Assembly: GCF_011947285.1 (NCBI RefSeq)
Contig: NZ_JAAOZT010000017.1
Location: forward strand, 124,001 to 188,000
DNA from: Glaciimonas immobilis
GTDB lineage: Bacteria; Pseudomonadota; Gammaproteobacteria; Burkholderiales; Burkholderiaceae_D
Direction of reading: 5' to 3'
Length of the DNA: 64,000 bases
Below, piece after piece: positions 1 through 9,661 of the stretch; the stretch's first letter is position 1, and each line of letters opens with the position of its first letter. A model generated the notes under the pieces. That model ran no database searches. It was not told the DNA's origin and was given only the letters and a program-made list of their open reading frames with translations. A program made the position numbers and the translations under genes.

Positions 1-39
1 TCAACCGCCTTATTAACCTTGATCGCGAGAGATAAGAGC

Positions 40-732
40 TCAAACCAGGCGAATACTTAATTCACCCACGCCTTCAATGCTGCCCTCTAGCAAATCACCT
101 TGAACAACCGGGCCCACGCCCGCCGGCGTGCCGGTAAAGATCAAATCGCCTGGCCGCAATTCGTAGAAATTGGACAATTGTTCAATCGTCTCAGCGATGC
201 TCCAGATCATTTGATTGATGTCACCTTGCTGGCGCAATTGACCGTTAACGCTGAGCTGGATAGCGCCTTGCTTAATCAGGCCCGTGGCGTTGATCGGTTG
301 GATGGAAGAAATCGGTGCCGATTGATCGAAACCTTTGCTAGTACACCAAGGGCGTCCCAATTTTTTGGCTGCTGCCTGTAAATCGCGCCGGGTCATATCG
401 AGGCCGACAGCATAGCCATAAATATGCCTCGCCGCTTCTGCAGCCGGAATATTTTTACCCCCGCTTCCTAGAGCAACGACTAGTTCGATTTCGTGATGCA
501 AATCACTAGTCATCGTTGGGTAGGGCATCACGCCGACGCTACCTTGCGCCACTGGCAAAACAGCGTCCGCTGGCTTCATAAAAAAAAATGGCGCTTCACG
601 TCCGTTATCACCCATTTCTTTGGCATGTTCTGCATAGTTGCGGCCGACGCAATAAATTCGATGCACAGGAAATAACTCGCTACTGCCATCAATCGGCACA
701 GCTGCTTGCTGTGGGGAGAAAATGAATTCCAT
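40..732 (-). CDS. Fumarylacetoacetate hydrolase (FAH) family protein, fumarylpyruvate-hydrolase-like
   Basis: Soluble enzyme of the FAH fold, 230 residues from the chosen start, the usual size of single-domain members. The N-terminal signature CVGRNYAEHAKEMG and the following PFFFMKPADAV are typical of fumarylpyruvate or acylpyruvate hydrolases, which cleave a C-C bond in 2,4-diketo acids. Acidic metal ligands are seen in HHEIELVVALG, and SKGFDQSAPI and FTGTPAGVG are the usual later motifs. I chose the internal ATG of MEFIF because AAGGA lies about 8 bases before it; an upstream ATG would add 13 residues without a better site. It stands alone, outside the right-hand catabolic cluster, so the physiological substrate is not shown by context. 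Confidence 0.85.
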   Translation of the reverse strand: MEFIFSPQQAAVPIDGSSELFPVHRIYCVGRNYAEHAKEMGDNGREAPFFFMKPADAVLPVAQGSVGVMPYPTMTSDLHHEIELVVALGSGGKNIPAAEAARHIYGYAVGLDMTRRDLQAAAKKLGRPWCTSKGFDQSAPISSIQPINATGLIKQGAIQLSVNGQLRQQGDINQMIWSIAETIEQLSNFYELRPGDLIFTGTPAGVGPVVQGDLLEGSIEGVGELSIRLV

Positions 733-911
733 GGGAGGTTCCTTTAAATGGCGCGAACTACGCGCCTGCAAATCGATTGCATAGTGAAACGCAATGCATC
801 ATAGGGAGACACAGGTTGAGCACACACTGTAATACATAGTGAAATACATAATTTGCAGCCAGAGGTAGCGGCCTTTGAACCTACTGTCCTGTACCTTTAC
901 GCACCTTAAAC

Positions 912-2096
912 TTAAGGCGCTATGACGGTTTCTTTACCGAAAAATATTGCGAGTCGGCGCACCGCTTCACACAAATTATCCATCGATGTCGCGTATGACA
1001 ATCTAATATAGCTGGAGGCGGTGAATGGACCGAAGTCGAGGCCCGACACGACGCTTACCCCGACCTCGTTCAGAATTTCTTTGGTCAGGCGGTCCGCGTC
1101 ATCGCTCAAATCGCTACAATCCGCGTACACATAAAACGCGCCGTCCGGTACAACCGGAACCTTAAATCCAAGCGCGATCAACGCTGGCACCAGAAAGTCG
1201 CGTCGCTCTTTGAACTCGGCTTTACGTGCTTCGTAAATCGCAATCGATGCCGGGGCAAAACAGGCGATCGCGGCATGTTGGGCAATCGAAGACGCGCATA
1301 TAAACAGATTCTGCGCCAGCTTCTCAATCGGCGCTACCAGTGCCTCTGGCAAAACCAGCCAGCCCAGGCGCCAGCCGGTCATATTAAAATATTTGGAAAA
1401 GCTATTAATCACGATAATATCGTCGCCGAGCGACAATGCAGAAAACGGCGCGGCATCGTAAGTCAGCCCCTGATAGATCTCATCGACTATCGTAAAACCT
1501 TGATAAGCACGTACCGTCGCGACGATCTTCTCCAACTCACTGGTCAGAATGGAAGTGCCAGTTGGGTTGGATGGTGATGCCAGTAGTACGCCGCGGGTCG
1601 CTTCGCCCCAATTCGCACGCACCGCCGCATCGGATAGCTGAAAGCGTTCAGCGGGACCGCTCGGAATCATTTTTGCCGTACCATCAAATGCCGCCACAAA
1701 GTGTCGATTACAAGGATAAGAGGGATCGGGCATCAATACTTCACTGCCCTTCTCAACCAATGCGGCGCAGGCCAAAAGTAGTGCCGCTGAGGCACCTGCG
1801 GTGATGACGATACGCGACGGCGCAATGTTAAGTCCGTAAACCTGCTGATAGTGTTCAGAAATCGCGATCCGCAACGCCAGCAAGCCAGTAGCCGACGTGT
1901 ATTGCATTTTGCCAGCCTGCATCGCGGCGGTGGCTGCCTCCACCACTAACGGCGGCGCTGTAAAGTCCGGCTCGCCGATTCCCATGTGGATGATATCGCG
2001 ACCTTGATGTTCGAGTGCTGTCGCCATTTTCGCCAGTTCCATGACGTGAAAGGGGGCGATATTATCAAGACGCGAAGCCAGACTGGAAAAGTTCAT
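912..2096 (-). CDS. PLP-dependent aminotransferase, class I/II (AspC-like)
   Basis: Cytosolic fold-type I aminotransferase of 394 residues. The N-terminal MGIGEPDF segment, the PSNPTGT turn, DEIYQGL, and the pyridoxal lysine in SFSKYFNMTGWRLGW are all in place, and a C-terminal arginine motif (SSYIRLSYA) would bind the substrate carboxylate. This group transfers amino groups between aspartate, alanine or aromatic amino acids and 2-oxoglutarate; the exact donor cannot be read from sequence. It is followed downstream by the FAH gene but separated by about 180 bases, so an operon is uncertain. Start ATG fits the family N-terminus; no strong ribosome site is visible. Confidence 0.88.
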   Translation of the reverse strand: MNFSSLASRLDNIAPFHVMELAKMATALEHQGRDIIHMGIGEPDFTAPPLVVEAATAAMQAGKMQYTSATGLLALRIAISEHYQQVYGLNIAPSRIVITAGASAALLLACAALVEKGSEVLMPDPSYPCNRHFVAAFDGTAKMIPSGPAERFQLSDAAVRANWGEATRGVLLASPSNPTGTSILTSELEKIVATVRAYQGFTIVDEIYQGLTYDAAPFSALSLGDDIIVINSFSKYFNMTGWRLGWLVLPEALVAPIEKLAQNLFICASSIAQHAAIACFAPASIAIYEARKAEFKERRDFLVPALIALGFKVPVVPDGAFYVYADCSDLSDDADRLTKEILNEVGVSVVSGLDFGPFTASSYIRLSYATSMDNLCEAVRRLAIFFGKETVIAP

Positions 2097-2439
2097 TGAA
2101 ACATCTTTGTAATAAAAAAATAAAGGGGGAAATCGTTTTCTGCGCCAGCCGATTGTGCATAATAGGCAGGCAATCGGCCAGATCTATCACTCACTGCGCC
2201 GCGTTGAATGGGTAATCGTTTAAACGGGTAGCGCGGGCATAACTCGCCCCAAATATCGGCTTTACAGCGCGCTATCTAAGTCTCTTTAGCTACTCAGATG
2301 TCACTATAGACCCCCGAAAATATATACCCGAAGTTAGCGGAGAGGGACTAACTGACTAGCCAGGAGACCGATACCGACTCTCTATTATTTAACGATCAAA
2401 GACCGCATTCGGTGCCGGTATCCTGTTGACGGCAAAACG
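2097..2439. other. Intergenic region between nusB and the aminotransferase
   Basis: No coding potential that I can support. It holds the presumed promoter of the aminotransferase and the 3' end region of the rib-nus transcript. A weak dyad, AGTTAG-N10-CTAACT, lies near 2334-2355; it lacks a following T-run, so I do not call it a terminator. Confidence 0.5.
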
Positions 2440-2922
2440 TTAAGAACGACGTCCTGCATTCACTTCCGTCGCCCGCACTTTTGCCGCGAACTTATCCAAC
2501 ACGCCGTTGACGTATTTATGACCATCGGTACCGCCGAAGGATTTGGTCAGCTCGACCGCCTCGTTGATGACCACCTTGTAGGGAATCTCGAGGTGATTTT
2601 GCATCTCGAATGCGCCGATCAACAGCGCCGCATGCTCGACCGGTGATAGTTCGTTAATTTTGCGATCGATTAGCGGTGCCAACTCTGCGCGTAACGCTTC
2701 CGCATCTTTGATCGCACCATAAAGCACCGAGTTGAAATGCTCTGCATCCGCTTTATCAAACCCGTGCGCTTCGCGAATATTGGCCTGGATAGCGTATACA
2801 TCCTCATTATTGAGCAACCATTGGTACAGCCCCTGCAACGCAAACTCGCGCGCTCGATGACGCGGTGTGCGGCTCTTGCTTGGATTGGCGTGCTTTGGGT
2901 GCTCTTGGGATTTATTGGTCAT
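2440..2922 (-). CDS. nusB: Transcription antitermination factor NusB
   Basis: RNA-binding, all-helical protein of 160 residues. With NusE (ribosomal protein S10) it binds boxA RNA and keeps RNA polymerase processive on rRNA operons. Recognised by the early [17 protein letters not shown] segment and the late [31 protein letters not shown] region (given in part), both hallmarks of NusB. A lysine/arginine-rich tail of about 20 residues precedes the domain, as in other betaproteobacteria. It is the last gene of the ribBA-ribH-nusB group; the gap to ribH is about 280 bases, longer than usual, so it may also have its own promoter. Confidence 0.96.
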   Translation of the reverse strand: MTNKSQEHPKHANPSKSRTPRHRAREFALQGLYQWLLNNEDVYAIQANIREAHGFDKADAEHFNSVLYGAIKDAEALRAELAPLIDRKINELSPVEHAALLIGAFEMQNHLEIPYKVVINEAVELTKSFGGTDGHKYVNGVLDKFAAKVRATEVNAGRRS

Positions 2923-3203
2923 AAATTTTCCGACTTATCTTTCCAGCCTCACGACTGGCGGTGAATCATTTAAATACGCACGGCTGTGGCGCAACTTATT
3001 ACTGTATTTTATTACTTGGTTTTTTTACTTTTCTGCTGCTGGTAACTTCTATATTTGGTCCTTCAATTGCGCTGCGCTTATTATTTAAATTATTATTCGA
3101 ATAATGATACAAAACATCATTTAATCAAGTGCACAGCTGCATGACGGGTGATCGCCACATAAATTAAGGTTAAATCACCATCAATTACGCGCAAACAACA
3201 CAC

Positions 3204-3692
3204 TCAATCTTCGTCGCTGATCGCCTCGGCCAATTCATCCAGTGCAATTGCCAGATTAGCCATCTCGACCGCTACGCGGGCGGCGTCAATACCCTTCTCC
3301 GCCATCCGTACTTCGGCTTGTTCGTCATTTTCAGTCGTCAACACTGCATTTGCTATCGGAATTCCGAACTCTAGTGCGACGCGGCTGATGCCTGCGCCGG
3401 ATTCATTCGATACCAGCTCAAAATGATAGGTCTCACCACGAATCACGGCACCGATAGCGACCAGCGCATCGAACTGTGCAGTTTCGGCTAACTTCTGCAA
3501 CGCTAGCGGAATTTCTAATGCCCCGGGCACGCTGACATGTAAAACATCTTCATCCACAACGCCCAAATGCTTCAATTCACCCAAGCATGCCGACAGCAAG
3601 CCGTGGCAGACATCTTCATTAAAGCGCGCCTGAACAATACCGATTCGCAAGCCAACGCCATCGAGATTGGGTTCGTAAGATCCGACTGTCAT
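3204..3692 (-). CDS. ribH: 6,7-dimethyl-8-ribityllumazine synthase
   Basis: Penultimate enzyme of riboflavin synthesis: joins 5-amino-6-ribitylaminouracil and 3,4-dihydroxy-2-butanone 4-phosphate to give the lumazine. The 162-residue length, the [18 protein letters not shown] start region, [12 protein letters not shown], and [19 protein letters not shown] (His is the catalytic base) identify it. It lies downstream of ribBA with about 180 bases between them, the common gene order in this group. The family forms 60-mer or decameric shells in the cytosol. Confidence 0.97.
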   Translation of the reverse strand: MTVGSYEPNLDGVGLRIGIVQARFNEDVCHGLLSACLGELKHLGVVDEDVLHVSVPGALEIPLALQKLAETAQFDALVAIGAVIRGETYHFELVSNESGAGISRVALEFGIPIANAVLTTENDEQAEVRMAEKGIDAARVAVEMANLAIALDELAEAISDED

Positions 3693-3875
3693 GGTTTTCC
3701 TTTATGCGCAATGCGCGTTATTGCACTAACAAGTAGCGACTGCTTTCCGGGTGAAAACGGCCGATGACCAAAATTCGCCATAAACGATCTTATGGCTAAC
3801 AAGATGCTTGCGCTTCCATAAATCGCTTATTTCGACAAACCCCCGCCATTTCTGACGTACATTGGTTAATGACAG

Positions 3876-4985
3876 TTAGTTGTTCGGTTTGTTCTGATAC
3901 CCCGTCACTTCCAGCTCAAAACCAACCATCGATGGCATTTTTCTTGGGCTGGCCAACAACTTCATCTTGCCGACGCCAAGGTCTTTCAAAATCTGAGCGC
4001 CAATACCGTAGGTCCGCAAATCTAGCTTCGGTGGCGCCGCAGCAGCCTCTCCGCAGTTGGTAAGTGCTGCAAATTTAGCAAATATTTCTTCCGACGATTG
4101 CTCGCAATTCAATAGCACCAACACGCCACAGGGCGAGGCTGCAATTGCCTCCAGCGCCGACGTCATATTCCAGGAATGGTTGGTGGCATTGGTCTCCAGC
4201 AAATCGAGTATCGATACCGGTTGATGCACCCGTACCAGCGTCTCAACGTCTGAAGCAGGGGTGCCATGCAACAGCGCCAAATGCGCCCCGCCGCTTGGCG
4301 TGTCGCGGTAGGCGATTGTCTTAAACATTCCCTGCGCCGTATGCGTGATACGTTCGGCAAGGCGCTCAATCATGCTCTCGTGATGGCTGCGATAATGTAT
4401 CAGATCGGCAATCGTTCCGATCTTGAGACTATGTTCCTTCGCAAACTCTAGCAGGTCCGGCAAACGCGCCATGGTGCCATCGTCTTTTAATATCTCGCAA
4501 ATCACCGACGCTGGCGTCAATCCTGCCATCTGCGTCAAATCGCAACCCGCTTCGGTGTGACCTGCGCGCATCAACACGCCGCCCTTTTTCGCCTTTACAG
4601 GAAATATATGACCGGGCTGTACAATATCACTCGCCTTGGAATTTTTTGCTACCGCAACCTGAATCGTGCGTGCACGGTCAGCTGCCGAAATACCGGTAGT
4701 TACCCCCTCTGCCGCCTCAATCGAGACCGTGAAATTGGTCCCGTAAGCGGTACCGTTCTTACTGGTCATCATGCCCAGTTCCAACTGCGCACACCGTTCT
4801 TCAGTCAGCGTCAGGCAAATCAAACCACGCGCGTGGCGCGCCATGAAGTTAATCCCTTCAGGCGTCACAAAATCCGCGGCAAGGACAAGATCGCCCTCGT
4901 TTTCTCTATCTTCTTCGTCAACTAAAATGACCATTCGGCCGGCGCGGAGTTCGGCAATAATTTCTTCTGTTGTAGCGATTGACAT
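3876..4985 (-). CDS. ribBA: 3,4-dihydroxy-2-butanone 4-phosphate synthase with degenerate GTP cyclohydrolase II domain
   Basis: Two-domain riboflavin protein, 369 residues. Residues 1 to about 200 are Rib[13 protein letters not shown] carries the acidic Mg-binding residues and [11 protein letters not shown] the later motif. Residues about 205-369 align with RibA ([31 protein letters not shown]) but the zinc-binding C-x10-C-x-C motif that should follow VRVH is absent, so cyclohydrolase activity is not expected from this domain. Such degenerate RibBA forms are known in proteobacteria, which then need a separate RibA; none is in the window. First gene of the rib-nus group. No FMN-riboswitch core was recognised upstream. 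Confidence 0.95.
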   Translation of the reverse strand: MSIATTEEIIAELRAGRMVILVDEEDRENEGDLVLAADFVTPEGINFMARHARGLICLTLTEERCAQLELGMMTSKNGTAYGTNFTVSIEAAEGVTTGISAADRARTIQVAVAKNSKASDIVQPGHIFPVKAKKGGVLMRAGHTEAGCDLTQMAGLTPASVICEILKDDGTMARLPDLLEFAKEHSLKIGTIADLIHYRSHHESMIERLAERITHTAQGMFKTIAYRDTPSGGAHLALLHGTPASDVETLVRVHQPVSILDLLETNATNHSWNMTSALEAIAASPCGVLVLLNCEQSSEEIFAKFAALTNCGEAAAAPPKLDLRTYGIGAQILKDLGVGKMKLLASPRKMPSMVGFELEVTGYQNKPNN

Positions 4986-5309
4986 GTTGTTGCCCTGAAT
5001 AGGCCTGAATTGAACGACAAATTTGGTAACAGGCCGCTATTTTAATAGATTTAACCCGTCAGGACCGCTTTGTAGCTGCCGACAATATTGAAGATGCCAG
5101 CAATAATTGCTATATATATCACGGCAACATTGTCAAGAGCAGCTATTTATCGAAATTAGCCTTTTGCCAAGAGAGATCCGGGCACGGATTCGGCGGAACA
5201 GTGAGGCAATACCATCCTATTTATTGGCTAACTATTAACCGCTAATCCACATACGCATCTACGATTCCCTTCCCTAGGCGACATCATCTTACTCCATGGC
5301 AACTTAAAT
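4986..5309. other. Intergenic region upstream of ribBA
   Basis: About 320 bases with no supported gene. It should hold the ribBA promoter and the dusA 3' end. AT-rich stretches occur (around 5100-5125) but I see no confident -35/-10 pair, terminator or FMN riboswitch. Confidence 0.5.
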
Positions 5310-6368
5310 TTAAGTAGCCAATGCCGGCATGCCATGCAAGGCTTCCAGTAGCAACTCAGGGCCGCCCGTCCTCAACTTTTTTGAATCTGACAGCACTTGG
5401 CGAAAGCTGCGCGCACCTGGTAGACCAGCCATCAAACCCAGCATGTGCCGCGTAATGCTGTTTAAACGCAAACCATTGCCATCTTGCCCATATAACGCGA
5501 GTTGTTCCCGAATATAAGGCAGCATCAGTTCCACCACCTCGGCGCGGGATCTCGGCGTCGCCTCCGTGTCCGCGTAATAGCGGGCGTCGAAATCGGCCAT
5601 TAAAAAAGGATTGTGGTATGCCTCGCGTCCGAGCATAACGCCATCAACATGCTGCAGGTGGAGGTCAATTTCGGCGGTCGTTTTGATTGCCCCATTGATA
5701 ATTACTTCAAGACCCGGAAAATCGCGCTTTAATTGGTAAGCAAACGCATATTTTAGGGGCGGAATCTCGCGATTCTCCTTAGGGCTCAACCCTTTCAAAA
5801 TCGCATTACGCGCATGCACAATAAATGTCTGGCAACCGGCATCCGCAACCGTACCCACAAAATCGCGCACAAAATCGTATGACTCGATATCGTTTATACC
5901 AATGCGGTGTTTTACCGTTACGTCAATATCAACCACATCGCGCATGGCTTTGACGCAGTCGGCAACAAGCGACGATTCGGCCATTAAACAGGCACCAAAG
6001 GCCCCTTTTTGCACCCGCTCGGATGGGCAACCGCAATTCAGATTGATCTCATCATAGCCCCACTGCTCCCCAAGCTTGGCGCTTTTTGCCAGGTCGGCAG
6101 GGTCGCTTCCTCCTAGCTGCAAAGCGACCGGATGCTCCTCGCCATTGAAGTCAAGGTGACGCGGCACGTCACCATGCAGCAACGCGCCCGTTGTCACCAT
6201 TTCGGTATATAGCCATGTGTGGCGCGTAATCTGACGATGGAATCTGCGGCAGTGCCGGTCAGTCCAGTCCATCATGGGCGCAACAGATATTTTACGCCCC
6301 CGGCATTTCGGCACTATATCAAGCGCGGCAAGGGTTTCCAAGGGATTGCTAACTATATTAGAACTCAC
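5310..6368 (-). CDS. dusA: tRNA-dihydrouridine synthase A
   Basis: FMN-dependent enzyme that reduces uridine 20/20a of tRNA. 352 residues. SVAPMMDWTDRHCR opens the TIM barrel; NLNCGCPSERVQ carries the catalytic cysteine (Cys114), and the DusA-specific GAFGACLM and TVKHRIG follow; LGREAYHNPF is also DusA-like. The start used gives a 26-residue leader before the conserved KISVAPM; it may begin later. The 5' end abuts a dead phage-type integrase on the opposite strand, which fits dusA being a recognised insertion target of mobile elements. The gene itself is intact. Confidence 0.95.
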   Translation of the reverse strand: MSSNIVSNPLETLAALDIVPKCRGRKISVAPMMDWTDRHCRRFHRQITRHTWLYTEMVTTGALLHGDVPRHLDFNGEEHPVALQLGGSDPADLAKSAKLGEQWGYDEINLNCGCPSERVQKGAFGACLMAESSLVADCVKAMRDVVDIDVTVKHRIGINDIESYDFVRDFVGTVADAGCQTFIVHARNAILKGLSPKENREIPPLKYAFAYQLKRDFPGLEVIINGAIKTTAEIDLHLQHVDGVMLGREAYHNPFLMADFDARYYADTEATPRSRAEVVELMLPYIREQLALYGQDGNGLRLNSITRHMLGLMAGLPGARSFRQVLSDSKKLRTGGPELLLEALHGMPALAT

Positions 6369-6435
6369 GGAAATTCACGTTATTTAAGGGTTTATCATCT
6401 GTCATTGGACACAAATTGGGCAACCATTTATATCA

Positions 6436-6763
6436 ATGGCAACTATTCAAAGATCGGTAAGCGCTGCCGCGCCCGGGTACACAAGCAAGGTTTCCCTGCG
6501 GTAAGCGAGATGTTCGATACAAAAGCGCGTGCCCAAGAATGGGCATCTAAGGTTGAATCCGACATGCGATCGCTGAAGTTTCAGGACGGACGTATCATAG
6601 CAGAGATGACAATCGGTGCTCTTACCGCCCACTGTATTAGAGAGATCGGTACAGAAAACCCTTTGGTAAAAATAAGCCTGCGGAATTGTGCACGCTCAAA
6701 ACAGCGCTTGGTAATGTCCTCTTGCCCGATTTAGCGACAAACACGCTAATCGAGGTACGATGA
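6436..6763 (+). pseudogene. Remnant of a tyrosine recombinase (phage/island integrase), N-terminal part only
   Basis: Reading MATIQ from the ATG, then shifting frame by one at about 6450, gives KIGKRCRARVHKQGF and FDTKARAQEWASKVESDM, the usual arm-binding N-terminus of P4/DusA-type integrases. A second one-base shift near 6663 recovers FGKNKPAELCTLKTALG and LADLATNTLIE-like text before a stop. Both shifts fit single-base losses in short A or T runs. The catalytic core (R-H-x-x-R, Y) is missing altogether. It lies about 70 bases from the dusA start, divergent from it. What I see is the decayed frame; the link to a dusA-specific integrase family is from known biology and is inferred here. Confidence 0.8.
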
Positions 6764-6805
6764 AAGACAGCTCTTTCTCAATACTGCCACTTCATTTAAC
6801 CTCGT

Positions 6806-8290
6806 TTAATGTGCCATTTCCTGTCCACTGGCATGCAGGGCTTTGTCGTGCGTGGCGAATTTTTCTATCATTGTTGCACTCGCGCAATTTAAGCCAAACA
6901 CATCGACCTGAATTCCATTGCGACGAAATTTATGAACTACACGGTCCAGGGCTTCTACCGCGGTGATATCCCAGAAGTGAGCATGCGACAAGTCGAGTTC
7001 GACAGACGATATTTCTTCTTTGAAGTCAAATTCGCCGATCAATGCTTCAGAAGACGCAAAGAATACTTGGCCTCGCACTAGGTATTTTCTGTACTTGCCA
7101 TCATCACTCAATATTGATTCGACCCGCAAAACCTGCCGAACCTTGGAGGCAAAGAAGATTGCGCTCAGAAGAACGCCCACACCAACGCCAACCCCCAGAT
7201 TGCCTGTAGTGACCACAACAATGACAGTTGCGATCATAACGATTGAAGAAGTCGTCGGATGTATTGAAAGATTTTTCAGTGAGCGCCAGCTAAAGGTACT
7301 GATCGAGACCATAATCATAACGGCAACTAATGCGGCCATCGGTATCTGCTTCACCCAAGGGCCCAGAAAGACCACGAGGATTAACAGAGCGATACCGGCA
7401 ATAAAAGTCGACAGGCGTCCACGCGCACCGGATTGTACGTTAATCATCGATTGACCGATCATCGCGCAGCCTGGCATACCGCCGATGAATCCAGCCACGA
7501 TATTGGCGATGCCTTGCCCACGGCACTCACGGTTCTTGTCGCTTGGTGTGTCTGTAAAGTCATCGATGATCGCTGCGGTCATCAGGGACTCCAATAACCC
7601 GACAACAGCAATGGCTGCGGAGTACGGGAAAATAATTTTAAGCGTTTCGATATTGAACGGCACGCTTGGGATCATGAAATTTGGCAGGCTATCAGGAAAT
7701 GCTCCCATGTCGCCCACTGTGGGAACAGGTAAATGGAACGTGATGGAAATGATCGTCAACAGCACGATACAAACCAGCGGCGAGGGCACTGCCTTGACGA
7801 TGCGAGGCAACAGGTAAATAATTGCCAAGCCGCCTGCAACCAATACAAACACGATCCAATTGCCATCCTTAAGTTGTGGCAGTTGCGCCCAAAAAATAAG
7901 AATCGCTAACGCATTCACGAAGCCAGTAATAACAGAGCGTGAAACAAAGCGCATCAATGCGCCCAGTTTCAAATAACCAGCCCCGATCTGGAATACGCCA
8001 GCCAGAATACCGGCAGCAAACAGGTACTGGACGCCATGATCTTTGACCAGTGACACAATAAGCAACGCAATTGCACCAGTTGCTGCGGAGATCATCGCAG
8101 GCCGACCACCGGCAAACGCAGAGACGACGGCGATAATGAATGCTGCGTAGAGTCCAACCTTCGGGTCGACCCCGGCAATAATGGAAAAGGCGATTGCTTC
8201 AGGAATTAGCGCCAAAGCGACGACGAGACCGGCCAAGACATCCCCCCGGATGTTCGAGAACCACTCTTCTCGGAATGTATGAGTCTTCAT
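6806..8290 (-). CDS. SulP-family inorganic anion transporter with STAS domain
   Basis: Inner-membrane protein of 494 residues, about ten to twelve hydrophobic helices followed by a cytosolic STAS domain (about residues 400-480). The [19 protein letters not shown] segment in TM1 and [16 protein letters not shown] are SulP signatures; the STAS part contains [17 protein letters not shown]. SulP proteins carry sulfate, bicarbonate or carboxylates; without a carbonic anhydrase neighbour I cannot choose. Single gene, with a hairpin in its 5' leader. Confidence 0.92.
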   Translation of the reverse strand: MKTHTFREEWFSNIRGDVLAGLVVALALIPEAIAFSIIAGVDPKVGLYAAFIIAVVSAFAGGRPAMISAATGAIALLIVSLVKDHGVQYLFAAGILAGVFQIGAGYLKLGALMRFVSRSVITGFVNALAILIFWAQLPQLKDGNWIVFVLVAGGLAIIYLLPRIVKAVPSPLVCIVLLTIISITFHLPVPTVGDMGAFPDSLPNFMIPSVPFNIETLKIIFPYSAAIAVVGLLESLMTAAIIDDFTDTPSDKNRECRGQGIANIVAGFIGGMPGCAMIGQSMINVQSGARGRLSTFIAGIALLILVVFLGPWVKQIPMAALVAVMIMVSISTFSWRSLKNLSIHPTTSSIVMIATVIVVVTTGNLGVGVGVGVLLSAIFFASKVRQVLRVESILSDDGKYRKYLVRGQVFFASSEALIGEFDFKEEISSVELDLSHAHFWDITAVEALDRVVHKFRRNGIQVDVFGLNCASATMIEKFATHDKALHASGQEMAH

Positions 8291-8324
8291 AAAATTTTCT
8301 ATTCATTAAGCGTTGGTGATAAGG

Positions 8325-8359
8325 GGCGTCTCGCATCTGGTTTGTAGATGCGATACGCC
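8325..8359 (-). promoter_or_regulatory. Leader hairpin upstream of the SulP gene
   Basis: A 14-bp stem with one mismatch: GGCGTCTCGCATCT pairs with AGATGCGATACGCC around a 7-base loop, 35 bases before the SulP start codon. It could be a leader structure, an attenuator or an operator dyad. There is no T-run to make it a clear terminator in either direction. Confidence 0.4.
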
Positions 8360-8779
8360 AAGCCAAGCGCTGTAGGCCCGCAAGCGTTATTCAAGCGCGA
8401 GAACCATCCCTGGATCGTCACTGCTATTGAAACTAATGAGAAAGAATGCGCCGCCCAAAAAATGAGCGATAAGGTATGAACCTACGCATGCGAACCACAG
8501 CGAGAAAGCGGTATCTAGCGGCCTAGCGATAGGGAGGGGTTCAATGCTATTACATGGGTCTAATAGGTAGGTTGCGAGGCAGTACTGCAAGATCATGTGG
8601 ATAGGCAATTAATTATAAGCGACGGGCCTATTTTTTGCAAAAAACATCTCTACAACCAAGACTAATTACATTGTTGCTGCGAGCTGTGCGATTTAACGGG
8701 TCGCTACTTTCCCGCACAAGCCGGTTTACACACTATTCTGTAGCGGCCTTAATTCAACTTAACGGAGGATGAACGATCA
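8360..8779. other. Intergenic region, no supported gene
   Basis: About 420 bases between the SulP promoter region and a small membrane-protein gene. A 73-codon TTG-started frame on the minus strand contains hydrophobic text but has no ribosome site or recognisable family, so I do not call it. Confidence 0.4.
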
Positions 8780-8917
8780 CTACTTACCAAGTGCAGACAA
8801 ATATTTTGTGAGTGCCACTCCGCCCAGTGGCAATACGACCAACGTCAGTAATATGAACGAACCCATTACCCACACCATAGGGCTATGCCCACTCAGGATC
8901 GCAAAACAATTCATCAT
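8780..8917 (-). CDS. Small membrane protein, 45 residues, unknown function
   Basis: A short frame starting MMNCFAILSGHSP, with one strong hydrophobic helix (VWVMGSFILLTLVVLPLGGV, about residues 15-34) and a basic end (TKYLSALGK), so a single-span inner-membrane protein with the C-terminus probably inside. An excellent ribosome site, AAGGAGA, lies 6-8 bases before the start. It sits next to a CueR-type promoter and remnants of a metal-efflux locus but is transcribed away from that promoter. I do not recognise a family. Confidence comes only from the ribosome site and the clean helix. Confidence 0.55.
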   Translation of the reverse strand: MMNCFAILSGHSPMVWVMGSFILLTLVVLPLGGVALTKYLSALGK

Positions 8918-9033
8918 ATTTCTCCTTTTTTATATCGGCTATATAAGCATAGCGCTCACCTAGGTATGAGGTGATCAGACTATCCTTTGTCATAAAAATA
9001 GTGCTGAGTCCCCAGCTTGTACTAAAATAATCC

Positions 9034-9064
9034 TTGACCTTCCCCCTGGGGGAAGCATGATGAT
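9034..9064 (+). promoter_or_regulatory. CueR/MerR-type metal-responsive promoter
   Basis: TTGACC (-35, 9034-9039) is followed by a 19-base spacer and GATGAT (-10, 9059-9064). The spacer holds the perfect dyad CTTCCCCCTGGGGGAAG (9039-9055). An over-long 19-base spacer filled by a dyad is the defining layout of MerR-family promoters, and the ACCTTCC...GGAAG text closely matches known copper (CueR) promoters. It points toward the exported-protein gene at 9203. No MerR/CueR regulator gene is in the window. Confidence 0.72.
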
Positions 9065-9202
9065 GTCATAGATATCTGGTGAACCTGGTTGTCCATGAAC
9101 ATGCAGTTTTTTGAGAGAATCGAGAGCCAAGCACCGGTGACCATCATTACTTGACAATAAATTTGTCTTATGGAAATACAAATCAAGTAACCACGAATAT
9201 CT

Positions 9203-9604
9203 ATGAAATTTCCCCGCCTGGTCCGCCTGATTGCCGCGATCCTTGTGTTGATCAGCATGCTGTTCACCCAGCTTGCTTCGGCGGCATATGCGTGTCCCGG
9301 CCTGAAGATCGGGCAGGTCAGCGAGTCATCGGCCAGAGTGGTGTCTGAGCAATCCATGGTTGACTGCCAAGGCACAGATGCGATGCAGCCCAATTTGTGC
9401 CAGGCCAGCGACCTGGTGAATAACCAGTCACTGGACAAACCGGCGTCGCCGGATGTTTCACCGTTCGTAGTAGCCGCACTGAGGCTGATATTGCCTGGCG
9501 CTACCACCACCTATAACGCGATGACCCTATCAACAGAGGCTTTTTATTTACGACGGACGACTGCGCCGCCGTTATCCATCCAGCATTGCTGTTTCCGTAT
9601 TTAA
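9203..9604 (+). CDS. Exported cysteine-containing protein of a copper/heavy-metal efflux locus
   Basis: 133 residues with a clear signal peptide (RLVRLIAAILVLISMLFTQ, cleavage likely after ASA) followed by AYACPGL, a Cys pair region (VDCQ, NLCQ) and QSLDKPASPDV. Small exported proteins of this pattern are found, to my knowledge, next to CusCBA/CzcCBA-type efflux genes in Burkholderiales; function is not established. It lies 140 bases downstream of the CueR-type promoter and just before a truncated outer-membrane efflux gene, which supports a metal context. The C-terminal HCCFRI is unusual. Confidence 0.65.
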   Translation: MKFPRLVRLIAAILVLISMLFTQLASAAYACPGLKIGQVSESSARVVSEQSMVDCQGTDAMQPNLCQASDLVNNQSLDKPASPDVSPFVVAALRLILPGATTTYNAMTLSTEAFYLRRTTAPPLSIQHCCFRI

Positions 9605-9661
9605 CTTTTCAGATCGCTTAGTTCGTCATCGTCGTGCTATGGGCACGCCGGATGTTGCCTA

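Noticed and set aside
4986-5160. Possible FMN riboswitch before ribBA
   Set aside because: I looked for the conserved RFN helices and GG-rich loops and did not see them.
6219-6734. A 171-codon frame read as one intact protein from inside dusA
   Set aside because: The first part is antisense to dusA; only the later part has integrase text, and it needs frameshifts at both ends, so it is a remnant.
8387-8608. A 73-codon hydrophobic frame on the minus strand
   Set aside because: TTG start, no ribosome site, no family; insufficient evidence.
9022-9510. A 162-codon minus-strand frame across the CueR-type promoter
   Set aside because: It runs antisense to the signal-peptide gene and through the promoter dyad; no protein family.
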